12,065 bases of DNA from an uncultured Fretibacterium sp. Its GTDB lineage: Bacteria; Synergistota; Synergistia; Synergistales; Aminobacteriaceae. A model generated the notes under the pieces. That model searched no databases. It saw only the letters and a program-made list of their open reading frames with translations, and had not been told where the DNA came from. Of this stretch, positions 6,258-12,065 are shown piece after piece. The stretch covers positions 1 through 12,065 of the forward strand of contig CALGHA010000101.1 of the NCBI GenBank assembly GCA_937915835.1. Direction: 5' to 3'. Within the stretch, counting starts at the first letter, position 1, and each line of letters starts with the position of its first letter. The position numbers were made by a program, and so were the translations under genes.

Positions 6258-7943
6258 TTATTTATGACTGTGAAGTAATTCGTGTTCCCGGCCTTTAATC
6301 AGCGTGTCATAAAGTGCTAAAGCTGTCGGGTTCTCGTTTGACTTCTTAATCTGCGTGTTCACATCAGATTCGTACAATCCGTGTTTTCGCGCCTCTTTCG
6401 TCCTGAAGCCTCCATGTGCCGGCTGGCCTCCTCCCATAATACAGCCTCGACGACAAGCCATTACCTCGACAAAATGATAAAAACTTTCGCCGTTCTTAAT
6501 CCTCCGCAAAAGCGCGTCAGCTTCACCAAGTCCGCTTACAACTGCCGCTTTAATCTCATTGCCTTTGTAATTAAACGTAAATTCTCGCAATGGTCCGGGA
6601 CCACGAACTCCGCTTTGTCGTAACTCCTCGATTGCTGGACGATCCGGGCCTTCACAAAGTGTTCTTAACGCAGCTTCCATGACACCGCCGGAATTTCCGA
6701 AGATTACCGCGCCTCCTGAACCCATTCCGAACGGCATATCAGCGGCCTCACTTTCGAGCATGTCAAATCGAATTCCCGCACGCTTAATCATCGTAATCAT
6801 CTCTTCAGTCGTCAGGACGTAATCAACGTTCTGTTTACCGTCGCGCTTGAGATTTTCGCGTAAGATTTCGGCTTTCTTGGCTGTGCATGGCATAATCCCG
6901 ACCGAGAGAACTTTTTTCCCTTCGTTATTGGCCGGGTCAGCGTAATATTCTCTTGCAACTGACGCTAACATTTGGATTGGTGAGTAACTCGTTGAAATAT
7001 TCGGGACAAATTCAGGCCAGCGATTTTCGCAGAATTTCACCCACGCAGGGCAGCACGATGTGAATAACGGGAAAGGTCCGCCCTTCTCGAAAATTTCAAG
7101 AAACTCTTTGCTCTCTTCAAGAATTGTCATGTCAGCTCCGAACGTCGTATCATAAACTTCGTCAAATCCCAAACGATGAAGAGCCGCGACAATTTTCCCC
7201 ATTACGTTCTCACCTCTCGGACCTCCGAAAGCCTGACCAGCCGCAACACGTACAGCCGGAGCAACTTGCGCGTAAACTTTCACGTTCGGATCCGCGAGAG
7301 CTTCCCAAACCGGACGTATATTAGTGTTGATTGAGATTGCACCGGTCGGGCAGACAATTCGACATTGGCCGCAGTTCACACAGTCAGTATTCGCAATTTT
7401 CTTGTTGAACGCTGGAATTACCATTGCGTCGGTTCCACGATGAGCAAAGTCGATGGCGTTAATTCCCTGTATTCCTTCGCAAACCCTCACGCAGTCCCCG
7501 CATAAAATACACTTATCAGGGTCTCGAACGATTGAAGGTGAGCTAAAATCTTTCTCGTGAGTTCTCTCTTTGTAGCCCCATCTTACTGAGCTTACTCCTA
7601 ATCTATGTGCTAAGTTCTGTAATTCGCAATCCCCGCTTTTTACGCAAGTCGTGCAGTCCCTGTGATGAGACGCAAGCATTAATTCAATCAGCATTCGGCG
7701 ATAACGTACAAGTCTCGGCGTGCTTGTCTTGATATTCATTCCATCGCGAGGACGTTCGGAACATGAAGCGAACATTCGGCCTCTGTCATCTTCAACGTTG
7801 CAAAGCCGGCAGGCCCCGTAAATTGAAAGCTCAGAGTGATAGCATAAAGTCGGCAAATCAATTCCAGCCTTGCGAATGACCGATAAAATATTCGGCTCAT
7901 CAGTAAACTCTACTGGCATTCCGTCAATAATCATTTTTCCCAT
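6258..7943 (-). CDS. hydA: [FeFe] hydrogenase large (catalytic) subunit HydA, trimeric NADH/ferredoxin type
   Basis: A 561-aa catalytic subunit. In order it has a [2Fe-2S] domain (C34, C45, C48, C61), a His-ligated [4Fe-4S] site (H94, C97, C100, C106), two ferredoxin clusters (C145/148/151/155 and C188/191/194/198) and the H-cluster domain. The three H-cluster signatures are TSCCPAW (295-301), MPCTAKK (351-357) and EVMACRRGCIMGGGQP (493-508), giving cluster ligands C298, C353, C497 and C501; C297 is the proton-relay cysteine. It lacks the extra C-terminal [2Fe-2S] domain of some longer homologues. The enzyme reversibly makes H2. With HydB and HydC it is expected to use NADH and reduced ferredoxin together (electron confurcation) or the reverse. 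SD AGGAGGTG (7953-7960) overlaps the hydB stop. Maturases HydE/F/G are not in the window. Confidence 0.96.
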   Translation of the reverse strand: MGKMIIDGMPVEFTDEPNILSVIRKAGIDLPTLCYHSELSIYGACRLCNVEDDRGRMFASCSERPRDGMNIKTSTPRLVRYRRMLIELMLASHHRDCTTCVKSGDCELQNLAHRLGVSSVRWGYKERTHEKDFSSPSIVRDPDKCILCGDCVRVCEGIQGINAIDFAHRGTDAMVIPAFNKKIANTDCVNCGQCRIVCPTGAISINTNIRPVWEALADPNVKVYAQVAPAVRVAAGQAFGGPRGENVMGKIVAALHRLGFDEVYDTTFGADMTILEESKEFLEIFEKGGPFPLFTSCCPAWVKFCENRWPEFVPNISTSYSPIQMLASVAREYYADPANNEGKKVLSVGIMPCTAKKAEILRENLKRDGKQNVDYVLTTEEMITMIKRAGIRFDMLESEAADMPFGMGSGGAVIFGNSGGVMEAALRTLCEGPDRPAIEELRQSGVRGPGPLREFTFNYKGNEIKAAVVSGLGEADALLRRIKNGESFYHFVEVMACRRGCIMGGGQPAHGGFRTKEARKHGLYESDVNTQIKKSNENPTALALYDTLIKGREHELLHSHK

Positions 7944-7958
7944 TCTGTTTTACACCTC

Positions 7959-9836
7959 CTACGCGACATAAATAGCTTTGAACGGGCATGACGATATACA
8001 AGCTCCGCACTTTATGCATTTTTCCTGGTCAATAACATACGGAACTTTCGGCTGACCTGAAATTGCTTGAACTGGACAACCGCGTGCACACTTTGAACAT
8101 GATTTGCATTTAGTAGGCTCAATAATATATTGCTTTAATTTTTGGCAGACATGAGCCGGACATTTCTTGTTCTGGATATGCTCAAGATATTCATCAAGGA
8201 AGGAATTTAACGTGCTCACGACAGGAAGTGGCGCACTCTTACCCAATCCGCAAAGTGCAGTGTGAATGATTAAATCCGCGAGGCTTCGGAGTTCGTCAAT
8301 GTCCTCCATTTTTCCATTGCCGGCAACGATACGTTCAAGGATTTCAAGCATTCTCAATGTTCCTTCACGGCACGGCACGCATTTTCCGCAGCTCTCACGA
8401 TGGGTAAACTCCATGAAGAAACGTGCGACTTCAACCATGCAGGTATTTTCGTCCATTACGACGAGGCCGCCTGAACCGACGATTACGCCGAGTTTTTTCA
8501 CGCTGTCGAAGTCCAAAGGTTCATCAAGCTGTTTTTCCGTCAAGCATCCGCCCGAAGGTCCGCCGATTTGTACAGCCTTAAACTTTTTGTCGTCTCGAAT
8601 TCCTCCGCCGATGTTAAAGATTATTTCACGCGGTGTAATTCCAAACGGAACTTCAACAAGCCCCGTGTTCCTGACTGCTCCGGTTAAAGCGAAAGTTTTT
8701 GTGCCTGGACTGTTCTCCGTGCCTATGCTTCTGTACCAGTCAGCTCCGTCAAGAATAATCTGCGGGACGTTCGCATAAGTTTCTACGTTGTTCAAAACTG
8801 TGGGCTTGCCGAATAATCCCTGCTCAACCGTTCGTGGGGGCTTAACGCGCGGCATTCCTCGTTTACCTTCGATTGAGGCGGTTAATGCGCTTCCTTCTCC
8901 GCAGACGAAAGCTCCTGCTCCCCTGTTAATGTTGAGCTTGAAGCTGAAGCCTGAGCCTAAAATATTTTCGCCTAAAAGTCCGTATTCTTCGGCCTGTTTA
9001 ATCGCAAGCGTCAATCTCTTCACAGCAAGGGGATATTCAGCTCTGACGTAAATATAGCCTTCTTGAGCACCGACAGCATAAGCCGCAATTATCATGCCTT
9101 CAATCATTCTGTGAGGATCTCCCTCCATGATTGAGCAGTCCATGAACGCGCCGGGATCTCCTTCATCGCCATTGCAGACGACGTAACGAATTTTTTCGGG
9201 CTGTGAAGCTACTTGCTGCCATTTTTTACCAGCAACGAAACCGCCGCCGCCTCGTCCTCGTAATTTGCTGTCAAGAACGGTTTTAATCACTTCATCTTGA
9301 GACATTGAGAATAATGCTTTTGCGAGTGCCTGATATTCTCCGGCCGAGATTGCTTCTTCAATGCTCTCAGGGTCAATTGTCCCGCAAGTCTTGAGAACTA
9401 CACGAGTCTGGCCCTTGTAAAACGGGATTTCACTTTGATTGAAGCATTCTTCTCCGGTGATTTTATTCTTGTAAAGCAGACGATTAACGATTTCTCCGCG
9501 CTTAACTGTAACGTCAAAAATTTCATCGCAATCGTCAACTTGAACTTTAGTGTATAACACTCCAAGCGGCTCAATCCTGACTAACGGGCCTTGCTCACAA
9601 AATCCCAGACATCCGGACTTGTGAACATGAGGATGCTGAACATGTTTTGCGAACTCAACCTTAATCTCCGTGCCTTCAGCGAGTTCACACATTTTTTCCC
9701 AAATTTTTAATGACCCGCTAGCCTGGCAGCCTGTACCTGCACACACAAGAATTCTGACGGGTTCGGCCTTAACGTTAGCTTGAAATTCTCCTTGAAGACG
9801 CGTTAATTGTTCTTTGCTGGTGATTTTCTCGGTCAT
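7959..9836 (-). CDS. hydB: Hydrogenase NuoF-like subunit HydB (NADH/FMN, Fe-S)
   Basis: A 625-aa protein. It starts with a thioredoxin-like [2Fe-2S] domain (C32, C37, C76, C80). The NuoF-like core has a Gly-rich nucleotide/FMN site (LRGRGGGGF, 192-200; CNGDEGDPGAFMD, 221-233), an SLBB region (about 375-460) and a [4Fe-4S] site (C483, C486, C489, C529). The C-terminus adds a two-cluster ferredoxin domain (C577/580/583/587 and C607/610/613/617), the addition typical of HydB and absent from plain NuoF. CPAHVC (559-564) may supply zinc ligands, as reported for HydB structures; this is inference here. It is the NADH-reacting and probable bifurcating subunit. Where many NuoF proteins have a GEE triad, this one reads GEGSAL (313-318). 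hydC overlaps its start by 4 nt and hydA follows 15 nt later. Confidence 0.96.
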   Translation of the reverse strand: MTEKITSKEQLTRLQGEFQANVKAEPVRILVCAGTGCQASGSLKIWEKMCELAEGTEIKVEFAKHVQHPHVHKSGCLGFCEQGPLVRIEPLGVLYTKVQVDDCDEIFDVTVKRGEIVNRLLYKNKITGEECFNQSEIPFYKGQTRVVLKTCGTIDPESIEEAISAGEYQALAKALFSMSQDEVIKTVLDSKLRGRGGGGFVAGKKWQQVASQPEKIRYVVCNGDEGDPGAFMDCSIMEGDPHRMIEGMIIAAYAVGAQEGYIYVRAEYPLAVKRLTLAIKQAEEYGLLGENILGSGFSFKLNINRGAGAFVCGEGSALTASIEGKRGMPRVKPPRTVEQGLFGKPTVLNNVETYANVPQIILDGADWYRSIGTENSPGTKTFALTGAVRNTGLVEVPFGITPREIIFNIGGGIRDDKKFKAVQIGGPSGGCLTEKQLDEPLDFDSVKKLGVIVGSGGLVVMDENTCMVEVARFFMEFTHRESCGKCVPCREGTLRMLEILERIVAGNGKMEDIDELRSLADLIIHTALCGLGKSAPLPVVSTLNSFLDEYLEHIQNKKCPAHVCQKLKQYIIEPTKCKSCSKCARGCPVQAISGQPKVPYVIDQEKCIKCGACISSCPFKAIYVA

Positions 9837-10318
9837 GATTTCGCGGCCTCCTCTCTCAAGTCATTAATCAACTTCGTAGCTTTATCCGGAGTCATTGCCG
9901 GGTGAACGTGATCATTGACCATTAAAGCTGGAGCGAGACTGCAAGCCCCTAAGCATGAGACAGTTTCAACGGTGAAGAGCATATCATCGGTAGTATGTTT
10001 CTGAGCAGACAGACCAAGTTCAGAACGTAAACGCTCGAGGACGGGTAAAGATTGTCGGACGTGGCAGGCTGTTCCGTCGCAAACTCGGATTATGAATTTC
10101 CCTTTTGGCTCAAATGAAAATCTCTCGTAAAAGCTCGCGACGCTGTAAGCCTTCGTCTCTGTGATGCCTATGTGTTTTGCAATGTAAGGCAGAAGCTCAA
10201 GCGGAACATAATTATACGTCTCTTGAACTTCGTGAATGATCGGAATTAATGAACGTTCCTGCGCAGGATATTTGCTCATAATTTCATCAGCCTTAGCGAA
10301 AAAATCAGTATCGTTCAT
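9833..10318 (-). CDS. hydC: Hydrogenase NuoE-like [2Fe-2S] subunit HydC
   Basis: A 161-aa protein of the NuoE/HydC thioredoxin-like [2Fe-2S] family at typical length. The N-terminal helical half (PIIHEVQETYNYVPLELLPYIA, given here as PIIHEVQETYNY and VPLELLPYIA) precedes the cluster domain. The ligands are C80 and C85 (CDGTAC) and C122 and C126 (SCLGAC). It relays electrons between the HydB flavin site and the HydA Fe-S chain. It is the first gene of the operon, and its stop overlaps the hydB ATG (ATGA, 9833-9836), implying translational coupling. SD GAGGGGG (around 10329-10335) lies about 10 nt before the ATG. Its leader (10319-10540) holds the candidate promoter and several dyads, so regulation of the whole hydrogenase is expected here. 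Confidence 0.95.
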   Translation of the reverse strand: MNDTDFFAKADEIMSKYPAQERSLIPIIHEVQETYNYVPLELLPYIAKHIGITETKAYSVASFYERFSFEPKGKFIIRVCDGTACHVRQSLPVLERLRSELGLSAQKHTTDDMLFTVETVSCLGACSLAPALMVNDHVHPAMTPDKATKLINDLREEAAKS

Positions 10319-10368
10319 GAATTGTATTCCCCCTCATGAAAAAGTTTGTATGAACTTGTAAATAGTAA

Positions 10369-10397
10369 ATTGTTCAGGTTTTGCGGGGAATTATCAA
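10369..10397 (-). promoter_or_regulatory. Candidate hydCBA promoter (TTGATA-17-AACAAT)
   Basis: On the minus strand TTGATA (10392-10397; 5 of 6 to TTGACA) is separated by exactly 17 nt from AACAAT (10369-10374; 4 of 6). Transcription would start about 45 nt before the hydC ATG. The -35 overlaps one arm of an inverted repeat (TTATCAAA, 10391-10398). Other AT-rich -10-like sites exist in this leader, such as CATAAT at 10413-10418. Confidence 0.45.
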
Positions 10398-10429
10398 AAA
10401 GTTTGCTGAAGTATTATGAAATTTGATAA
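10391..10429. promoter_or_regulatory. Inverted repeat TTATCAAA...TTTGATAA in the hydC leader
   Basis: Two perfect 8-bp arms, TTATCAAA (10391-10398) and TTTGATAA (10422-10429). Their centres are 31 bp apart, about three helical turns. The proximal arm overlaps the proposed -35, and the distal arm is part of the 18-bp box shared with the LysR gene promoter. Paired sites a few turns apart, one over the -35, is how LysR-type regulators usually bind. Confidence 0.5.
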
Positions 10430-10430
10430 C
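10413..10430 (-). promoter_or_regulatory. 18-bp box GTTATCAAATTTCATAAT upstream of hydC
   Basis: Read on the minus strand, this sequence differs at one base from the plus-strand sequence at 11743-11760, which lies over the LysR gene promoter. The core TTATCAAATTTYATAA is a near-palindrome and contains a T-N11-A spacing. It lies 95-112 bp upstream of the hydC ATG and just upstream of the proposed -35. Confidence 0.55.
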
Positions 10431-10433
10431 TGG

Positions 10434-10455
10434 AAAATATAACGCGTTCGATTTT
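10434..10455. promoter_or_regulatory. Imperfect 22-bp dyad (operator candidate 1)
   Basis: Left arm AAAATATAAC, two-base spacer GC, right arm GTTCGATTTT. The arms match at 8 of 10 positions of the perfect dyad at 10467-10488, and the first 15 bases agree with it at 14 positions. The two dyads start 33 bp apart, so a protein could bind both on the same face of the helix. Confidence 0.5.
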
Positions 10456-10466
10456 TCTTCAATGAC

Positions 10467-10488
10467 AAAATATAACACGTTATATTTT
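10467..10488. promoter_or_regulatory. Perfect 22-bp dyad (operator candidate 2)
   Basis: Left arm AAAATATAAC and right arm GTTATATTTT are perfect inverted copies around a two-base spacer AC. The AT-rich arms and lack of a T-tail argue against a terminator. Protein binding is more likely. The arm sequence does not match the Rex consensus (TTGTTAA/TTAACAA). Confidence 0.6.
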
Positions 10489-10511
10489 TATGCTGGAGTA
10501 ATAGTGAAAGG

Positions 10512-10537
10512 AAAACCCCGCTTCTAGTGAAACGGGG
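10512..10537 (-). terminator. Rho-independent terminator downstream of the LysR gene and remnant
   Basis: CCCCG (10516-10520) pairs with CGGGG (10533-10537). One mismatch and three further pairs (TTC/GAA) follow, with a TAGT loop. On the minus strand the stem is followed by TTTTCCTTT. It lies 9 nt after the stop of the remnant at 10546 and isolates the hydC leader from upstream transcription. Confidence 0.65.
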
Positions 10538-10545
10538 CGACAGCT

Positions 10546-10718
10546 TTAATCCAAGTTCAAAGCCTTCACTGCTCCGGCGATTACATGATCGGATCGTTTA
10601 CAGCGTAAGATTTGATTTCTTCGAGCAGGACAACTTTCATGTAATACGTGTTCGAGAAAGTTACGACTCCGACAAAAGGCTCAACATTTCCATTGTTGAA
10701 ATGTACGATATATAATTT
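10546..10718 (-). pseudogene. Decayed C-terminal gene remnant with a -1 frameshift
   Basis: On the minus strand one frame is open from just after a stop (10719-10721) to a stop at 10581-10583. It reads KLYIVHFNNGNVEPFVGVV and continues TFSNTYYMKVVLLEEIKSY then AVNDPIM. The frame one base over then gives DHVIAGAVKALNLD and a stop at 10546-10548, followed at once by a terminator. Restoring a single G near 10590 joins them as AVNDPDHVIAGAVKALNLD. There is no start codon, and the fragment abuts the LysR gene. I do not recognise the parent protein. The opposite strand is also open (62 codons), so this reading is tentative. It is the only gene-like content of the 418-base gap apart from the leader of hydC. 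Confidence 0.35.
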
Positions 10719-10736
10719 TTACGCAATAACAAGTGG

Positions 10737-11657
10737 CTAAAAATTATTCCGTATAGACTTGTGAACTTCCGTGATAAATTTCTCGTCCAAATCCGAAAGC
10801 TCATAATTCCTGCGGTAAATCAATACGTCCTTATAAATTTTCCGGTTATCTATGCATTCACGCTGAACTAATCCATGACGCGCCAAAATTTTCTCTGGAA
10901 CTGGCGAGACCCACATAAACGTTTCAGGATTATCGGACAATAAATAAAACTGGCTGCCTCGTTCAAACACGAATATTCGGCGTTTAACGTTATCAGGAAG
11001 CTCTTCTTTCCTCACAATCGCAGAAGGAATTGACGGCACAAAAGGATCCGCATGAGCAATCTCAATGAAACTCTGCAAGTCGTCAAAATGAATTGTCTCT
11101 TTTTTCGCAATTGGATTATCCCGGCTCATGATTAAGACGTAATGAAACTTTACGACGAGTTCATAAGCTAAATTTTTCTCCGTCAGAGTGTCAGCAAAAT
11201 ATTTGTCATAGCACGAAGCGTAACGGATAATTCCTAGCTTGTAATTTACTTCCATGATATTTTTTATCGCCCTGTATGGATTAGTCTCTTTGTAATAAAT
11301 CTCGACTGGTTCGTTCCCGATTAATTTCGAGAAATTCACGAAGGCATCAGCTATGTAGCTTGCTCTTGGGACTGAGATTGAAAATTGCTTTTTCTCCGGC
11401 ACAGGCTCTTTGAAAGCTCTCTCGACATCGTCAATCTGTTCAAGAATTTTTTTCGCGTAATGTATAAACTCTTCTCCGCGTCGTGTTAAAATCATTCCCT
11501 TTGATGAACGGTCAAATATCATTATCCCTAAATCTGCCTCAAGTTCCTTAATCGACCGGCTCAAGTTCGGTGGTGCAATCAATAATTCTTCTGAAGCTCT
11601 GTTTAGAGACCCGGCATTAGCAACTTCAACGGCGTATTTCATGTGCAGTATGTTCAA
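10737..11657 (-). CDS. LysR-type transcriptional regulator (TTG start)
   Basis: A 306-aa LysR-type regulator from the TTG at 11657. The N-terminal winged helix-turn-helix reads KYAVEVANAGSLNRASEELL and PPNLSRSIKELEADLG, followed by IMIFDRSSKGMILTRRGEEF. A linker helix (about 75-90) and a periplasmic-binding-like effector domain follow. An ATG exists 12 codons upstream (11693), but it lacks an SD. TTG has GGGGAG (11668-11673) 10 nt upstream and gives NILHMKYAVEV, the usual LysR N-terminus. The effector is unknown. It lies upstream of hydCBA on the same strand, separated by a remnant and a terminator. An 18-bp box over its own -10 recurs upstream of hydC. Control of the hydrogenase and of itself is therefore a reasonable inference, not shown. 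Confidence 0.92.
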   Translation of the reverse strand: MNILHMKYAVEVANAGSLNRASEELLIAPPNLSRSIKELEADLGIMIFDRSSKGMILTRRGEEFIHYAKKILEQIDDVERAFKEPVPEKKQFSISVPRASYIADAFVNFSKLIGNEPVEIYYKETNPYRAIKNIMEVNYKLGIIRYASCYDKYFADTLTEKNLAYELVVKFHYVLIMSRDNPIAKKETIHFDDLQSFIEIAHADPFVPSIPSAIVRKEELPDNVKRRIFVFERGSQFYLLSDNPETFMWVSPVPEKILARHGLVQRECIDNRKIYKDVLIYRRNYELSDLDEKFITEVHKSIRNNF

Positions 11658-11667
11658 TTTATATTTA

Positions 11668-11673
11668 CTCCCC
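11668..11673 (-). promoter_or_regulatory. SD GGGGAG that fixes the TTG start of the LysR gene
   Basis: GGGGAG on the minus strand, 10 nt before the TTG at 11655-11657. The longer ATG alternative (11693) has no purine-rich site in the 20 bases before it, and its extra residues (LQRRVKGSKYK) translate the ribosome site itself. Confidence 0.7.
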
Positions 11674-11742
11674 TTCACTCTCCTTTGTAACATACTAATG
11701 AAAAATTTTGCTTGAGTGAATAATCAAAACCGTCAATTCAGT

Positions 11743-11760
11743 GTTATCAAATTTTATAAT
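11743..11760 (+). promoter_or_regulatory. 18-bp box GTTATCAAATTTTATAAT over the LysR gene -10
   Basis: Matches 17 of 18 bases with the box upstream of hydC (10413-10430, minus strand). It covers the TAAAAT -10 of the LysR gene, as expected for autorepression. Its plus-strand end is also a perfect TATAAT (11755-11760), which might serve divergent transcription although no -35 is evident. Confidence 0.55.
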
Positions 11761-11779
11761 TAATTCTTATCCGTGTTAA
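11751..11779 (-). promoter_or_regulatory. LysR gene promoter (TTAACA-17-TAAAAT)
   Basis: On the minus strand TTAACA (11774-11779, 5 of 6) and TAAAAT (11751-11756, 5 of 6) are spaced by exactly 17 nt. The leader to the TTG start would be about 85 nt. The -10 lies inside the shared 18-bp box. Confidence 0.6.
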
Positions 11780-11811
11780 TCATTCCAGAGAGATAAAAAC
11801 GTTCATATAAT

Positions 11812-11932
11812 AAATATGCTAAGGCAGACAAAATTTTAGGGAAGCAAAAAGTTTCCTCCTCGTTTTTGTTTGCAAAGATTTTTACCTTGAATGGGAAGAC
11901 GGGTTCGCGAAAGCCTGCCTTCCTTTATTTTT
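11812..11932 (+). ncRNA. Candidate small RNA with CU-rich loop and intrinsic terminator
   Basis: The region lacks a convincing ORF but ends in a strong terminator. A TATAAT lies at 11806-11811, so the RNA would begin near 11818 and be about 110-115 nt long. Stem 1 pairs AAGCAAAAA (11842-11850) with TTTTTGTTT (11863-11871), 9 bp with one G-U, and displays the loop GTTTCCTCCTCG. CCTCC in the loop is complementary to Shine-Dalgarno sequences, as in trans-acting small RNAs with C/U-rich loops. The terminator stem is GGAAG..GGG paired to CC..CTTCC (11894-11923). The -35 is poor, and a 7-codon ORF at 11816 has no ribosome site. An untranslated leader of the downstream gene with early termination is the main alternative. 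Confidence 0.4.
11894..11932 (+). terminator. Rho-independent terminator, plus strand
   Basis: GGAAG (11894-11898) pairs with CTTCC (11919-11923). An A/C mismatch and four more pairs including one G-U (900-903 with 914-917) follow, with a 10-nt loop. The tail TTTATTTTT (11924-11932) follows directly. No T-run exists on the other side, so it ends plus-strand transcription, for which no gene is present except the candidate small RNA. Confidence 0.8.
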
Positions 11933-11950
11933 CCCAGTCATAATTTTTTC

Positions 11951-11978
11951 TTGCAATTTAATGAAAATGTTCTAGAAT
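11951..11978 (+). promoter_or_regulatory. Promoter (TTGCAA-16-TAGAAT) for the gene at the right edge
   Basis: TTGCAA (11951-11956, 4 of 6) and TAGAAT (11973-11978, 5 of 6) are spaced by 16 nt. The start near 11985 leaves a leader of about 28 nt to the ATG at 12013. Lying just after a terminator, it supports a new transcription unit. Confidence 0.5.
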
Positions 11979-12012
11979 TTGCGCGATTTTTAATTCCACA
12001 CTGAGAGGAAGA

Positions 12013-12065
12013 ATGTTATTTGTGCAAGCGTCCCAGTCTTTTACTTTCGATTTCTGTGCTCCTTG
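12013..12065 (+). CDS. Start of an unidentified gene, truncated by the window end
   Basis: Seventeen complete codons from an ATG, reading MLFVQASQSFTFDFCAP and still open at the last base. GAGAGG just upstream (4-nt spacer, slightly short) and a plausible promoter at 11951-11978 support it as a real start. The fragment is too short to name a family; it is mildly hydrophobic and has no recognisable motif. Confidence 0.4.
   Translation, partial: MLFVQASQSFTFDFCAP

Noticed and set aside
8266..8778. A 170-codon plus-strand ORF opposite hydB
   Set aside because: It is antisense to strongly conserved HydB motifs, rich in Ser/Pro, and has no upstream ribosome site or promoter.
10391..10488. Rex (NADH-sensing) operator upstream of hydC
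   Set aside because: No TTGTTAANNNNTTAACAA-like site is present; the dyads have different arms and spacing.
10527..10715. A 62-codon plus-strand ORF with GTG start and AAAGGA upstream
   Set aside because: Its start lies inside the terminator hairpin, and it is codon-for-codon antisense to a minus-strand frame that looks more protein-like and ends at the terminator. I kept the remnant reading at low confidence instead.
11658..11693. Twelve-residue N-terminal extension of the LysR protein from the ATG at 11693
   Set aside because: No SD precedes that ATG, while the extension encodes the GGGGAG site that serves the TTG at 11657, after which the sequence matches the usual LysR N-terminus.
11816..11839. 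Seven-codon ORF (MLRQTKF) as a leader peptide
   Set aside because: There is no SD before it, the A-T-G overlaps the proposed transcription start, and no run of regulatory codons is seen.
1..12065. CRISPR array, tRNA or rRNA genes, insertion sequences
   Set aside because: No regularly spaced repeats, no cloverleaf or rRNA-like stretches and no transposase or terminal inverted repeats were found on reading both strands.

Overview
The window looks like chromosomal DNA of a strictly anaerobic, fermentative bacterium of fairly low GC (estimated by eye at low-to-mid 40s percent). The supporting genes are a complete trimeric NADH/ferredoxin-type [FeFe] hydrogenase (hydC-hydB-hydA), a K+-dependent-type membrane pyrophosphatase, and several small Fe-S or flavin redox proteins. 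TTG starts, strong Shine-Dalgarno (SD) sites and U-tailed terminators are common. Synergistota or a clostridial lineage would fit, but no marker gene here settles the phylum.

Layout. Positions 25-1665 (minus) hold a flavodoxin followed by a DUF362 protein with a two-cluster ferredoxin tail, probably one transcript. Positions 1765-2828 (minus) hold a translationally coupled pair of unknown function: a membrane-anchored coiled-coil protein and a proline-rich multi-pass membrane protein. A 10-bp poly-C tract sits where their promoter -35 element should be, and they lie between two terminators. Positions 2971-5115 (minus) encode the 714-aa pyrophosphatase. Positions 5116-5472 carry a decayed C-terminal piece of an alpha/beta hydrolase on the minus strand and, facing away, an extended -10 promoter for two plus-strand genes (5473-6211): a small triple-Cys protein and a CGGC-domain protein. 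A terminator at 6214-6250 separates these from the convergent hydrogenase operon, hydC-hydB-hydA (10318 down to 6258, minus). The hydrogenase leader (10319-10540) is rich in dyads. Upstream, on the same strand, lie a frameshifted gene remnant and a LysR-type regulator that probably starts at a TTG (11657). Beyond it, on the plus strand, are a candidate small RNA with a CU-rich loop and its own terminator (about 11812-11932), then a promoter and the first 17 codons of a gene running off the window.

How it fits together. HydABC-type enzymes couple H2 evolution or uptake to NAD(H) and ferredoxin. The pyrophosphatase recovers energy from biosynthetic pyrophosphate as an ion gradient. Flavodoxin and the Fe-S proteins are typical partners of low-potential electron metabolism. 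The most informative regulatory signal is an 18-bp box, GTTATCAAATTTYATAAT, found once upstream of hydC and once over the likely -10 of the LysR gene. It suggests that this regulator controls both itself and the hydrogenase. Two further 22-bp dyads sharing a half-site lie just upstream in the hydrogenase leader and point to a second DNA-binding protein.
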